Assembly: GCF_014764505.1 (NCBI RefSeq)
Contig: NZ_JACXWX010000009.1
Location: forward strand, 62,001-126,000
DNA from: Phormidium tenue FACHB-886
GTDB lineage: Bacteria; Cyanobacteriota; Cyanobacteriia; Elainellales; Elainellaceae
Direction: 5' to 3'
Length of the DNA: 64,000 bases
Position 1 is the first letter of the stretch. Every line of letters begins with the position of its first letter. Both the position numbers and the translations under genes were made by a program. The notes beneath the pieces are model-generated. The model did no database searches. It was given only the letters and a program-made list of their open reading frames with translations, and was not told the origin of the DNA. Positions 26,336 to 34,632 of this stretch are shown here, one piece after another.

Positions 26336-27472
26336 GTGGATATCATCGGTAAACTTATTGACACCATCATCAAGCAGATCAGGGCGATCAAACCCTTTTC
26401 CTGGCAGGTGTCGTTGCTGCTCAGCTTGTTTTCCTGGTTCACCTATCTGCTGGTTCGTGATCCAGCGGTGAAGCAGTTTGTTTCGCTGTTTGCCTGGTTC
26501 TTCTTGATCGTGGGAGTAGATTGGTGGCTGATCAAGAAAGAGTTTACGATTCCAGGCATCGGGTTCAAATTCTATTACGGTCCTTGGGTGACAGGTGCAC
26601 TTGCCGTCTGCGCGCTCTGGAGTAATCGCTGGGGGATTCAAGATATTGAGGGAGCGCTGATTAGCTATCCCCTGTTTTCAGTGTTTTTTGCAGCTATTCC
26701 TCGTTTTCTAAAGCCGGGATTCAATCTCAAAACGCCAGATAACGATACCCGCAAGGATTTGGTGGTGTTGGTTCTGTTAGGGATCTTATTCAGCGGTTGG
26801 TTTCGCTTTCACTTTGTGCTGCAGGACTATTTGCAAAACTATCCCAGTGTTGCCGCAGACAACATCGATCGCAGTGCCTTTGTGACGCGGTTCAACCCTA
26901 ACAACATTCCGCCGACAAACGGAGTCAAAATTCTTAACTCTGCAGAGTCCATCATCCGCAACGAGCTAGCCAAGCGATCGTGGCAAGACGGACAGCGCTG
27001 GCTGACTAGCTTGTCTAGCCAAGCCTCTACGCTGGCACAGCAGGTAATCACAACTGCCTACCAGGAAACACCCACTTTGCCAGAACAAACGCTTTGGCGC
27101 TTTAATGCCCAATTTTCGCGCAGCCTTCCAACGAACTTGCTCCAGCTACAGGCTTTCTGGACGGGTCCTAGTTCCCAAGGGAATGGCTATCTGCTGCAAA
27201 AATCTTGTGCAATCAGCGAAGCCACAGTTCAGCCATTTGTGCCGGGAACCACTCCCCCCCCAACCCCGCCGCTACCTACGCCCGTCGCCTATCAGATGGA
27301 CTGCGGCGCCATCGAGTCTTCTGCACCCGGCGTCAACATTAAAGAGCCAGAGTCACTCGCCGAGCAGACGGGCAACCTCCTGGAGCGGCTGCTGGATGCG
27401 ATCGTTAACCTATTTCGGGGAATTGTGAATGCACTGGGACGGCTGTTAGGAGTTGGGCGTGGAGAAGGGTAA
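26336..27472 (+). CDS. fraD: Septal junction protein FraD-like
   Basis: The 378-residue protein starts at GTG 26336, 31 bp after fraC; the ribosome site is weak, so the start is uncertain. About five spans occupy residues 18-165 (for example VSLLLSLFSWFTYLLV and LVVLVLLGILFSGWFRF). A large extracytoplasmic part follows to about 350, with a Pro-rich segment (PGTTPPPTPPLPTPVAYQ), then an amphipathic C-terminal helix (LLERLLDAIVNLFRGIVNAL). FraD in Anabaena is a plug component of septal junctions. Its presence argues for a filamentous organism. Confidence 0.8.
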   Translation: MDIIGKLIDTIIKQIRAIKPFSWQVSLLLSLFSWFTYLLVRDPAVKQFVSLFAWFFLIVGVDWWLIKKEFTIPGIGFKFYYGPWVTGALAVCALWSNRWGIQDIEGALISYPLFSVFFAAIPRFLKPGFNLKTPDNDTRKDLVVLVLLGILFSGWFRFHFVLQDYLQNYPSVAADNIDRSAFVTRFNPNNIPPTNGVKILNSAESIIRNELAKRSWQDGQRWLTSLSSQASTLAQQVITTAYQETPTLPEQTLWRFNAQFSRSLPTNLLQLQAFWTGPSSQGNGYLLQKSCAISEATVQPFVPGTTPPPTPPLPTPVAYQMDCGAIESSAPGVNIKEPESLAEQTGNLLERLLDAIVNLFRGIVNALGRLLGVGRGEG

Positions 27473-27546
27473 ACTAACCGCGCAGCCCGCTTATTGCAGC
27501 CCGGTTGTAAACTCTTACTGCGTCCACCCTGATTGGAGGTTGAACT

Positions 27547-28326
27547 ATGAATGTCAAGCGCGTCATAGTGGTGGCTGCCAATGTGTTCCGCGAAGTGATA
27601 CGCGATCGCGTCCTCTGGCTAATTGGCTTTTTTGCAGTGGTCTTGCTAGGAGCGGCAGTCCTGCTGCCAGAGATTTCGGGCGGCAGCAGCGGCAAAATTT
27701 TGCTGGATGTGGGATTGGCAGCCATTAGCCTTCTGGGATTGACAATAGCCATTTTCATCGGCACCGGCTTGATTAACAAAGAAATCGAGAAACGGACGGT
27801 TTACGTGATGATCGCCAAACCTGTCAGTCCGGCAGAGTTTATCGTGGGCAAACACTGGGGGCTGTCGGCAGTGCTGGCGGTGCTAGTAGCCGCAATGATG
27901 GCAATCAATCTAGCGGTATTGGCGGCTGCCCAGGTGGCTTACCCGCTGGAGAGTTTACTGCTAGCGGCAGTGTTTCAATTTATAGAGCTATCGCTGATGG
28001 TAGCGATAGCTCTACTGTTTGGCGTGTTTACCAATGTATTTCTGGCTATGCTGCTCAGCTTAGGGGTTTACCTGATGGGGCACTTTAGCCGCGATCTGCT
28101 GACGCTCAGCGATGCCGCAAAAATTCCAACGCTTCAGCCAGTTTCGCAGGCGCTTTACCTGCTTTTACCGGATCTGGCTCGGCTGGATCTAAAGAACCAA
28201 GCCGTTTACGGGCTATCGCTACTACCTTCCCCCCTAGAATTACTAGGTAATCTTGTCTATGCACTAATCTACACCGCGCTAATGCTGGCGATCGCGGTGC
28301 TAATTTTTTCAAGGCGGCAGTTCTAA
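27547..28326 (+). CDS. fraE: ABC-2 type permease FraE-like
   Basis: The 259-residue protein starts NVKRVIVVAANVFREVIRDRVLW, the usual entry of ABC-2 permeases, followed by six spans. ELIEKRTVYVMIAKPVS-like sequence (IEKRTVYVMIAKPVS, about 80-94) is the family's first cytoplasmic loop. GGAGG lies 8 bases before ATG. Third gene of the fraC-fraD-fraE order; in Anabaena FraE affects filament integrity and heterocyst maturation. No ATPase gene is next to it. Confidence 0.85.
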   Translation: MNVKRVIVVAANVFREVIRDRVLWLIGFFAVVLLGAAVLLPEISGGSSGKILLDVGLAAISLLGLTIAIFIGTGLINKEIEKRTVYVMIAKPVSPAEFIVGKHWGLSAVLAVLVAAMMAINLAVLAAAQVAYPLESLLLAAVFQFIELSLMVAIALLFGVFTNVFLAMLLSLGVYLMGHFSRDLLTLSDAAKIPTLQPVSQALYLLLPDLARLDLKNQAVYGLSLLPSPLELLGNLVYALIYTALMLAIAVLIFSRRQF

Positions 28327-28346
28327 TGCCAGCTATTCTAATCCAG

Positions 28347-29627
28347 CTATTGAGTAACGATCGGCGGCAGCCCTTTAGGCGATTGAGCAGGCAGAGGCTC
28401 AGCGGGAACAAGGGGTGCTGGAGCAGGCGCGATCGGCTCTAGGGGAGGCAGAGGTGGAATTGGGGCAGGCTCACTGGCAGCAGCAGGCGGTGCGGTATTG
28501 ATTACATCCCCTTTTGGAGCTGAGAGAGGAGTATCTGCCTTGGGAAGAGGCTCAATTGGGGTAGCGCCGGGAGCTAAGTCTGGCAGCGACTGCGAGTCAT
28601 AGACTGAATCAGATGAAGGAGGTGGGGAATACGGCTTTACCTCTAGCGGCTGCACAGGAGGTGCGCTGTAATAGGGCGTGTTGTAATAGTCAGGAACTGG
28701 TGCCGATCGATAAACAGGTTCTTCGACTTTTGGCTCGGTGGGAAAGAGATTGGGGACTTCTTCAATAGGCCAGCCTCCCTCAGGGGGAAAAGACTGTTCG
28801 CGGCTGAAGAGACTAGGAGCCGATCGCGGCGTATTTGCTCCTGCTTCTCTGGACTGAGGAACTGACTGATAGCGCAGCGCTAGCCCAGTTCCAGCTCCCA
28901 GACCCAGCCCAACCAGGGCAGTGATAACCAGCGCCATCGGCAGCTTGCGCTTAGGCGATGGCTCAACAAAGTCGCGAGTGCGACTTTTTGAGGTGGGCAA
29001 GGAAGGCAAAAGCAGCGATTTAGGGGCAACGGGCACAGTTGCTTGTGTCGTTTGGGGAGATGGGACTGCGGATGCAGGGAGTTCTGGTGCTGGCAGAACG
29101 GGCAGCACATCGGGCGCGTCGTCGGCTTTAGGTGCGGCTTTATCCGATTGCTCAGCATCTAATTGCTCAGTATCTAATTGCTTAGCATTTAACTGCTCAG
29201 TCGGAGGTTCAGAAGGCTCTTTTGGCAAAGCTGCTTCAGCCTCTGAGGAGGTTGGGGCATTTGCACTGGCATTCTCAGTAGGTTGGGGCGAGGGTTCGGG
29301 CGAAAGCTGCAGCCAGTCGCTTAGCTTCAGCGGCTCTTGTCCAGCGATCGGCTGCAACACTACTACAGGTAGCCCTTCTTCCTCAAAACAATCCAACACT
29401 CGCACCGTCTCCCGGTACGAAAGCGATCGTGCCCCTTCGATAAACTGCTGCCGCACTGCAGCAAAATCTGCACGCTGCCGCACGACCGGGTTTAGCGTTT
29501 GCAGCACCACGGGCTGATTCAGCAGCGTGTGAGTCGCCTTATAGCTCACTCCAAAATCGCTTTGGTGCAAGCGCGCCTGGATGACGTATTTGCTTCCTTG
29601 AAGCGTAGCTCCAGCCGTCAAAGTCAT
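28347..29627 (-). CDS. Pseudokinase N-lobe with Pro-rich tail
   Basis: About 426 residues from MTLTAGATLQG; an ATG ten codons upstream is possible and neither has a clear ribosome site. Residues 1-100 resemble only the N-lobe of cyanobacterial Ser/Thr kinases (SKYVIQARLHQSDFGVSYKA). The beta-3 lysine is replaced by Gln in VVLQTLNP, and the catalytic loop and DFG are absent. A low-complexity linker with LNAKQLDTEQLDAEQ repeats follows, then one membrane span (LPMALVITALVGLGLGAGTG, about 230-250). The tail of about 175 residues is rich in Pro, Tyr and Ser. It converges on fraE with a 20-bp gap. The function is unknown. Confidence 0.7.
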   Translation of the reverse strand: MTLTAGATLQGSKYVIQARLHQSDFGVSYKATHTLLNQPVVLQTLNPVVRQRADFAAVRQQFIEGARSLSYRETVRVLDCFEEEGLPVVVLQPIAGQEPLKLSDWLQLSPEPSPQPTENASANAPTSSEAEAALPKEPSEPPTEQLNAKQLDTEQLDAEQSDKAAPKADDAPDVLPVLPAPELPASAVPSPQTTQATVPVAPKSLLLPSLPTSKSRTRDFVEPSPKRKLPMALVITALVGLGLGAGTGLALRYQSVPQSREAGANTPRSAPSLFSREQSFPPEGGWPIEEVPNLFPTEPKVEEPVYRSAPVPDYYNTPYYSAPPVQPLEVKPYSPPPSSDSVYDSQSLPDLAPGATPIEPLPKADTPLSAPKGDVINTAPPAAASEPAPIPPLPPLEPIAPAPAPLVPAEPLPAQSPKGLPPIVTQ

Positions 29628-29710
29628 GGGCGATCGTGCATCTGGAAAACATCTCATATGGTAGCAGGGTTTGGCAAAGAGGAAGAATTCACTCCTTTAC
29701 GCTGGTTAAC

Positions 29711-29750
29711 GTTCTAAATGTGCTGTTGAGTGTTGCAATGCACTTAGAAC
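29711..29750. promoter_or_regulatory. Inverted repeat in divergent promoter region
   Basis: GTTCTAA (29711-29717) and GTGC (29720-29723) pair with GCAC (29740-29743) and TTAGAAC (29744-29750), giving an interrupted 11-bp stem. It sits between the divergent pseudokinase gene and the TYPPG-repeat gene and may be an operator or leader structure. Confidence 0.35.
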
Positions 29751-29847
29751 AGACCTCACTCTGCTGGGTAAACACATCAACAGCTACCCTTTAACCCTTC
29801 AACACAACTTCCAGCGCGCTATACCCCAAAACTTAAACAGTTGGGCG

Positions 29848-30519
29848 ATGATGGAAATAAAAGATAACAGCGTCAGCGGAGATCAGGGTATGCCCGATCA
29901 ACTTGTTGTTTTGGCTTCGATTGCAGGAATTGTGCTGGTGGGGCTAGCCTTTACGGCGATTGATCTAGTTAAAGATGCGGGTCGTTTAATTGCGCTGGGG
30001 CTGCTGGCATTTCTGGCTATCCTGTTGCTCAATCGCACTCTACCTACCAATGAACCCTATTCCTCTGACACGTATTCTTCGCCTGACGCCTATTCATCCA
30101 ACGATCCGGCAAACACTTATCCACGCAATACCTATCCACCCGGTACTTACCCACCCGGCACCTATCCCCCCGGAACGACTCCCTCTCAGCCTTTCACATC
30201 AGACGATCCGGCTGCACCTAACCAAACCCCTTCGTCCTCGTTCAGCCTAGATAACGCGCTGGATAGCCTCTCTAGATTCGGGCAGTCTGTGTTCACCCGG
30301 ATCGATGAGTTCGTCTATGGCGAACCTTATGCCGTTAATCAGCAGCCCCAACCGCTCCAGCCAGACCCCGCTTCACAGCAACCAGCCCAGCCCGCCGAAG
30401 CGGGCTATCAGATTCGACCTGATGGTGTACCTAGCCGCGTAAGTACTCCGGTTGAATCAGCCCCCGCCGCAAGACCCACCTCAACTACACGCGGACGTCC
30501 GGTTCCGGCGCTGTGGTAA
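29848..30519 (+). CDS. Two-span membrane protein with TYPPG repeats
   Basis: The 223-residue protein has two N-terminal spans (LVVLASIAGIVLVGLAFTAI and LIALGLLAFLAILLLN, about 18-60). A Ser/Tyr/Pro-rich region with three consecutive TYPPG units (coding 15-mers at 30130-30174) follows, and the C-terminus is rich in Gln and Pro. The central DNALDSLSRFGQSVFTRIDEFVYG stretch is the only part that looks folded. No family is recognised. Like its divergent neighbour, it pairs a membrane anchor with a Pro-rich tail, beside the fra genes. Confidence 0.6.
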   Translation: MMEIKDNSVSGDQGMPDQLVVLASIAGIVLVGLAFTAIDLVKDAGRLIALGLLAFLAILLLNRTLPTNEPYSSDTYSSPDAYSSNDPANTYPRNTYPPGTYPPGTYPPGTTPSQPFTSDDPAAPNQTPSSSFSLDNALDSLSRFGQSVFTRIDEFVYGEPYAVNQQPQPLQPDPASQQPAQPAEAGYQIRPDGVPSRVSTPVESAPAARPTSTTRGRPVPALW

Positions 30520-30790
30520 AATCGCAGCCCTACTAGATGTGTCTGGATGTAATAAAGATGATTACTGCCAGGACAGTTTCTTGGGGTTGCCTGAAGTTGG
30601 CAGCAGAGGCAAAAAACTCTACCCCACTGTAGAAAGGCCATGCCCCTGAATCAGCACGGCCAAATTCAGCACTGCCAAATGTTGATGTGCGAGTGAGACA
30701 AGCTTCGCCCATCCCACTCACATACTTGCAGAAGTCTTAAGTGTCATAATTTTTGTAACGGGTTGTTACTGAGGCAGAGGAAGGATTTTA

Positions 30791-32755
30791 ATGGGTGCGG
30801 CAAATGAAATTGTGATCATCGGCGGTGGCGTAATTGGGTTGGCGATCGCTGTTGACTTAAAGCTGCGGGGCACTTCTGTGACGGTTCTGAGCCGCGACTC
30901 TTCCCAGGCTGCCTCTCATGCTGCCGCTGGTATGCTGGCTCCCAGAGCCGAAAAGCTTACTCCTCCCATGCTGGACTTATGCCTGCAAAGTTTGGCGCTA
31001 TATCCGGAGTGGATCAGCAAGCTAGAAGACTTGAGCGGCATATCGGCAGGCTACTGGGCATGTGGAATTCTAGCGCCCGTCTATGCGCCAGTCGCCAATC
31101 CACCGCAGTCCTCCGATCCCACCCCCCAGCTATGGCTGGATCAAACGGCAATCCGCCAGGCGCAACCCGGGCTCAGCGAAGCCGTCAGCGGCGGCTGGTG
31201 GTTCCCCGAAGAGGGACAGGTAGACAACCGGCTGCTGGTACAAGCCTTGAGACTGGCAGCTGAAAGCCTGGGAGTAGACATTCAAGAAGGCATTGCCGTT
31301 ACAGATATTTGCCAGCAACAAGGGCAAGTGACTCGGCTAAAAACAACAGCAGGCGATCGCACTGCAGCCCACTATGTTCTGGCAACTGGCGCTTGGTCGC
31401 AGGCACTCTTGCCCGTGCCCGTCCAGCCGCACAAAGGACAAATGCTGTCGGTGCAAGTGCCGCAGCCTTCGATCGAACTACCGCTTCAGCGCGTCCTCTA
31501 TGGCGAAGAAACTTATATCGTCCCTCGCCGCGATGGAAAAATCGTGATTGGAGCAACCAGCGAAGCCGTTGGTTTTACCCCCTACAATACCCCCGCCGGA
31601 CTGCAAACGCTGCTAAATGCAGCAATTCGCCTTTACCCCGCCTTGGGCAATATGCCAATCCACGAATGCTGGTGGGGCTTCCGACCCGCTACCCCAGATG
31701 AACTGCCTATCCTGGGCGCTAGCCTCTGCGAAAACCTCACCCTCGCCACCGGGCACTACCGGAACGGCATCTTGCTTGCCCCCATCACCGCAAAGCTGAT
31801 CGGCGATCGCATCTGCAGCTCCCAAGCCAACCCCCTCCTCACCGCCTTCTCCTGGCAACGATTTCACACTTCCACACCCTCACATCCTTACTCCTCCACA
31901 CCCCCCATGCTTCAATACTCCTCCCCGGTTGAAACTCCACCTCCCAACACCCCTTTCCTTGACTCCGATCGCCTGACGATCGCCGGTCGTCCCTTCCGCT
32001 CTCGCCTCATGACAGGTACAGGCAAATATCGCAATTTTGAGCAAATGCAGCAAAGCGTAGCAGCAAGCGGCTGCGAGATTGTCACAGTTGCCGTGCGGCG
32101 GGTACAAACCAATGCTCCCGGGCATGAAGGGCTGGCGGAGGCGATTGACTGGGGCAAGATCTGGATGCTGCCCAACACTGCAGGCTGCCAAACCGCAGAG
32201 GATGCCATTCGGGTGGCGCGACTGGGACGAGAAATGGCAAAGCTGCTGGGACAAGAAGACAACAACTTCGTCAAGCTAGAAGTCATCCCAGATGCTAAAT
32301 ATCTGCTGCCAGACCCGATCGGCACACTAGAGGCGGCTGAAAAGCTTGTGAAAGAAGGCTTCGCCGTCTTGCCCTATATCAATGCTGACCCGCTGCTAGC
32401 AAAGCGCTTGGAAGAAGTGGGCTGCGCCACGGTGATGCCGCTGGGTTCGCCGATCGGCTCTGGGCAGGGTATCAAAAATACGGCGAACATCCAGATTATT
32501 ATTGAGAATGCCAAAGTGCCTGTTGTGGTAGATGCCGGAATTGGAACACCCAGTGAGGCAGCGCAGGCAATGGAAATGGGCGCTGATGCGCTGCTCGTTA
32601 ATACGGCAATTGCCCAAGCGCAAGATCCTGCCGCTATGGCAAAGGCGATGGGGCTAGCAACCACAGCCGGACGCTTGGCTTATTTAGCAGGGCGAATTCC
32701 GGTGAAGGACTATGCCAGCGCTAGTTCCCCGCTGACAGGCACGATCACAAGCTAG
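30791..32755 (+). CDS. thiO-thiG: Thiamine biosynthesis ThiO-ThiG fusion
   Basis: The 654-residue protein joins two thiamine enzymes. Residues 1-355 are glycine oxidase ThiO, an FAD enzyme ([20 protein letters not shown] near 8-27; [17 protein letters not shown] near 323) giving iminoglycine. Residues about 395-654 are thiazole synthase ThiG (MTGTGKY, catalytic Lys in FVKLEVIPD, then [18 protein letters not shown] and LVNTAIA). The linker (about 357-390) is rich in Ser, Thr and Pro. The fusion channels the ThiO product straight to ThiG and is known in cyanobacteria. No TPP riboswitch was recognised upstream. Confidence 0.93.
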   Translation: MGAANEIVIIGGGVIGLAIAVDLKLRGTSVTVLSRDSSQAASHAAAGMLAPRAEKLTPPMLDLCLQSLALYPEWISKLEDLSGISAGYWACGILAPVYAPVANPPQSSDPTPQLWLDQTAIRQAQPGLSEAVSGGWWFPEEGQVDNRLLVQALRLAAESLGVDIQEGIAVTDICQQQGQVTRLKTTAGDRTAAHYVLATGAWSQALLPVPVQPHKGQMLSVQVPQPSIELPLQRVLYGEETYIVPRRDGKIVIGATSEAVGFTPYNTPAGLQTLLNAAIRLYPALGNMPIHECWWGFRPATPDELPILGASLCENLTLATGHYRNGILLAPITAKLIGDRICSSQANPLLTAFSWQRFHTSTPSHPYSSTPPMLQYSSPVETPPPNTPFLDSDRLTIAGRPFRSRLMTGTGKYRNFEQMQQSVAASGCEIVTVAVRRVQTNAPGHEGLAEAIDWGKIWMLPNTAGCQTAEDAIRVARLGREMAKLLGQEDNNFVKLEVIPDAKYLLPDPIGTLEAAEKLVKEGFAVLPYINADPLLAKRLEEVGCATVMPLGSPIGSGQGIKNTANIQIIIENAKVPVVVDAGIGTPSEAAQAMEMGADALLVNTAIAQAQDPAAMAKAMGLATTAGRLAYLAGRIPVKDYASASSPLTGTITS

Positions 32756-32781
32756 GGGTGTGGTTAGGATAGGGAAATTTC

Positions 32782-32803
32782 TGTGGGGACACTCCACCCC
32801 ACA
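32782..32803 (+). terminator. Hairpin downstream of thiO-thiG
   Basis: TGTGGGG (32782-32788) pairs with CCCCACA (32797-32803) over an 8-base loop, 27 bp after the thiO-thiG stop. The T-run after it is weak. It is a plausible terminator for that gene. Confidence 0.5.
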
Positions 32804-32857
32804 AGAATTCCTTCAGCGTAAGGACGGCTATCTCTGAAACTCAATCTGAGAGCGATC

Positions 32858-32883
32858 AAAAAAACACCCCCGTATGGGGGTGT
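32858..32883 (-). terminator. Intrinsic terminator on the minus strand
   Basis: A 7-bp GC-rich stem with loop 32872-32876 is followed on the minus strand by a run of Ts (plus-strand A-run just below 32866). It is oriented to stop minus-strand transcription arriving from the 33.0 kb side. Confidence 0.75.
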
Positions 32884-32988
32884 ATCAACCAGCTAACTTG
32901 GAATAGAAGCCAACCTGAGCTTTTACAACTTGAAGGGAATTAAACGTCAGGCTAGGGCTCTAGCTAAAAGATTTATTGCTCGTTTCTG
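32858..32988 (-). ncRNA. Candidate small RNA, about 130 nt
   Basis: On the minus strand a TTGACA box (33018-33023) is followed 17-18 bp later by TAACAA/AACAAT (32994-33000). About 125 bp downstream a stem of ACACCCC (32877-32883) and GGGGTGT (32865-32871) has a 5-base loop and is followed by six or seven Ts, a textbook intrinsic terminator. No minus-strand open frame or neighbouring minus-strand gene explains the terminator. The inferred transcript, about 32988 to 32858, does not resemble 6S, Yfr1, SRP RNA or a riboswitch I know. Existence is inferred from promoter plus terminator only. Confidence 0.5.
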
Positions 32989-32993
32989 TATCT

Positions 32994-33023
32994 ATTGTTA
33001 CTGTTTAGCGCCTCAATTGTCAA
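32994..33023 (-). promoter_or_regulatory. Sigma-70-type promoter of candidate sRNA
   Basis: A perfect TTGACA -35 box at 33018-33023 is spaced 17 or 18 bp from a -10 box read as TAACAA (32995-33000) or AACAAT (32994-32999). Transcription would start near 32988. Confidence 0.5.
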
Positions 33024-33144
33024 CTTGCTCACTATTGCGCTTCAAAAAACTTAGCCTTGAAGCGCTCATCCTTTAAGTTCAGAAGCGTGACAGTGATCGC
33101 TTTTCTTTGTACTATCCCTAAGAAACCTGTTCTTTGAGCTTGCC

Positions 33145-33792
33145 GTGAACCTTCTTCTTAAAGCCTATGAATATGCTGCTAGCAATGCAGAGGATCTGCT
33201 CGCCGCATTGCAACAACATGTGCTGCTTGTTTTAGTTCCTCTAGCGATCGGGCTACTGGTGGGGCTACCGCTGGGGCTTTGGAGTGCCCGATCGCGGATT
33301 GCCTCAACGGTATTAATCAACAGCTTCAATGCGCTACGCGTCATCCCTAGCCTGGCGGTGCTGTTCTTAGCAATTCCCTACTTTGGGCTAAGCTTTCAGT
33401 CGGCAGTCATTGCTCTTACGCTTTTGGTGATGCCGCCAATTCTGATCAATACCGATGTAGCATTCCGGACGATCGATCCCATGGTGCGTGAGGCTGCTTT
33501 TGGCATGGGCATGGATGCTAAGCAGGTGCTCCAGCAGATAGAAATTCCGCTGGCGCTGCCCGTTGTGGTGACTGGTATCAAAACTGCTTTAGTCGAAGTG
33601 ATTGCCAGTGCCACCCTCGCCGCCTTCATTGGAGCAGGGGGGTTGGGCACGTTTATTGTGCGGGGGTTTTCGCTGTACGATAATGCGATTTTGCTGGTGG
33701 GTGCAATTCCGGTGGCGCTGCTGGCGCTAACTGCTGAGATCAGCCTCAGTTTGGTGCAGCGCTGGGTGCAGCCGCCGCGTGCAGTTTCATGA
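33145..33792 (+). CDS. Osmoprotectant-type ABC permease (OpuC-like)
   Basis: The 215-residue protein has six spans and the binding-protein-dependent permease loop with EAAFGMGMDAKQVLQQIEIPLALP (about 112-135; EAA...G motif). GAGGLGTFIVRGF follows, a segment typical of the ProW/OpuCB glycine-betaine permeases. Such permeases work with an ATPase and substrate-binding domain. The GTG start lacks a clear ribosome site and could be wrong by a few codons. It converges on a second permease of the same family 30 bp away. Confidence 0.85.
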   Translation: MNLLLKAYEYAASNAEDLLAALQQHVLLVLVPLAIGLLVGLPLGLWSARSRIASTVLINSFNALRVIPSLAVLFLAIPYFGLSFQSAVIALTLLVMPPILINTDVAFRTIDPMVREAAFGMGMDAKQVLQQIEIPLALPVVVTGIKTALVEVIASATLAAFIGAGGLGTFIVRGFSLYDNAILLVGAIPVALLALTAEISLSLVQRWVQPPRAVS

Positions 33793-33822
33793 AGCGTCGA
33801 GGCGGTCAGAGCTTTTGCTAAC

Positions 33823-34491
33823 CTAGCCTGCAACTTTCAACTTTTGAGGCGTCGATCGCCTCCGTTGCAGCCGACGGGCTGGGTTTGCTGCCCACTCCAG
33901 CGCCAGCAGTGCGCCATTAATGGCAAGAGCTAGTAAGGAAACAACAATCGCACCCGCCCAAATTTTGTCGTAGCGTCCGGCTTGGGCGATCCCATCAAAC
34001 AGCAGCGTTCCCAGTCCGCCTGCACCGAATTTGGCACCGATTGTTGCAATGGCGATCGCCACAATTGCAGCAACTCGCAGGCTTGCCAGAAAGATTGGCA
34101 GAATCAGCGGCACTTGCACCTGCCACCAGCGCTGCCAAGGATTCATGCCCATTCCTCTGGCAGCCTCAATCACCGCTGGCGGAATTGACTGCAGCCCTAC
34201 AACCAGACCCCGTACCAAAATCACCTGCGTATAAAGCACCATTGCCACAATTACCGATTGCTGGTTTAGCCCAAACAGTGGCACCAGCAGAATAATCAGC
34301 GCTAAACTCGGCACCGTGTAGAGAACGCCCAAGAATCCTAGCAAGGGCACGTTCAGCCAACGGAAGCGAGACACCAGCAGTGCTAGCGGCAGCGCCAGCA
34401 ACACCGCCAGCAGCAGCGTTGTGCTTGTCATCTGCAGGTGTTCCAGCAGAAGATTCCAAACGATCCCGGGGTTTTTGAAGATATAGCTCAT
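33823..34491 (-). CDS. Osmoprotectant-type ABC permease (OpuC-like)
   Basis: The 222-residue permease is of the same family as the convergent neighbour, with EAARGMGMNPWQRWWQVQVPLILP (about 122-145) and GAGGLGTLLFDGIAQ. The C-terminus is basic (NPARRLQRRRSTPQK). The gene starts 142 bp downstream of PBP1A on the same strand. Two permeases of one transporter facing each other, without ATPase or binding-protein genes beside them, is unusual; those usually share an operon. Confidence 0.87.
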   Translation of the reverse strand: MSYIFKNPGIVWNLLLEHLQMTSTTLLLAVLLALPLALLVSRFRWLNVPLLGFLGVLYTVPSLALIILLVPLFGLNQQSVIVAMVLYTQVILVRGLVVGLQSIPPAVIEAARGMGMNPWQRWWQVQVPLILPIFLASLRVAAIVAIAIATIGAKFGAGGLGTLLFDGIAQAGRYDKIWAGAIVVSLLALAINGALLALEWAANPARRLQRRRSTPQKLKVAG

Positions 34492-34632
34492 GGCGCGATC
34501 GGCTTGTGCAGCATTAGAGCAGGTGCGCCTACGGTAACAGAAGTTGAGAGCTGACTCAACCCCTGCCGAGGATGAGCTTCACTGCTGTTGACTAAGGCGT
34601 ATGAGCCAAGCGGGTTGTGCTGGGGCTGACAA

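Noticed and set aside
28921-29517. 198-codon plus-strand frame, Ser/Gly/Ala-rich
   Set aside because: Antisense of the Pro-rich pseudokinase; its composition follows from the opposite-strand codons.
30520-30790. Possible TPP riboswitch before thiO-thiG
   Set aside because: The conserved CUGAGA and ACCUGAU-type core elements are not found.
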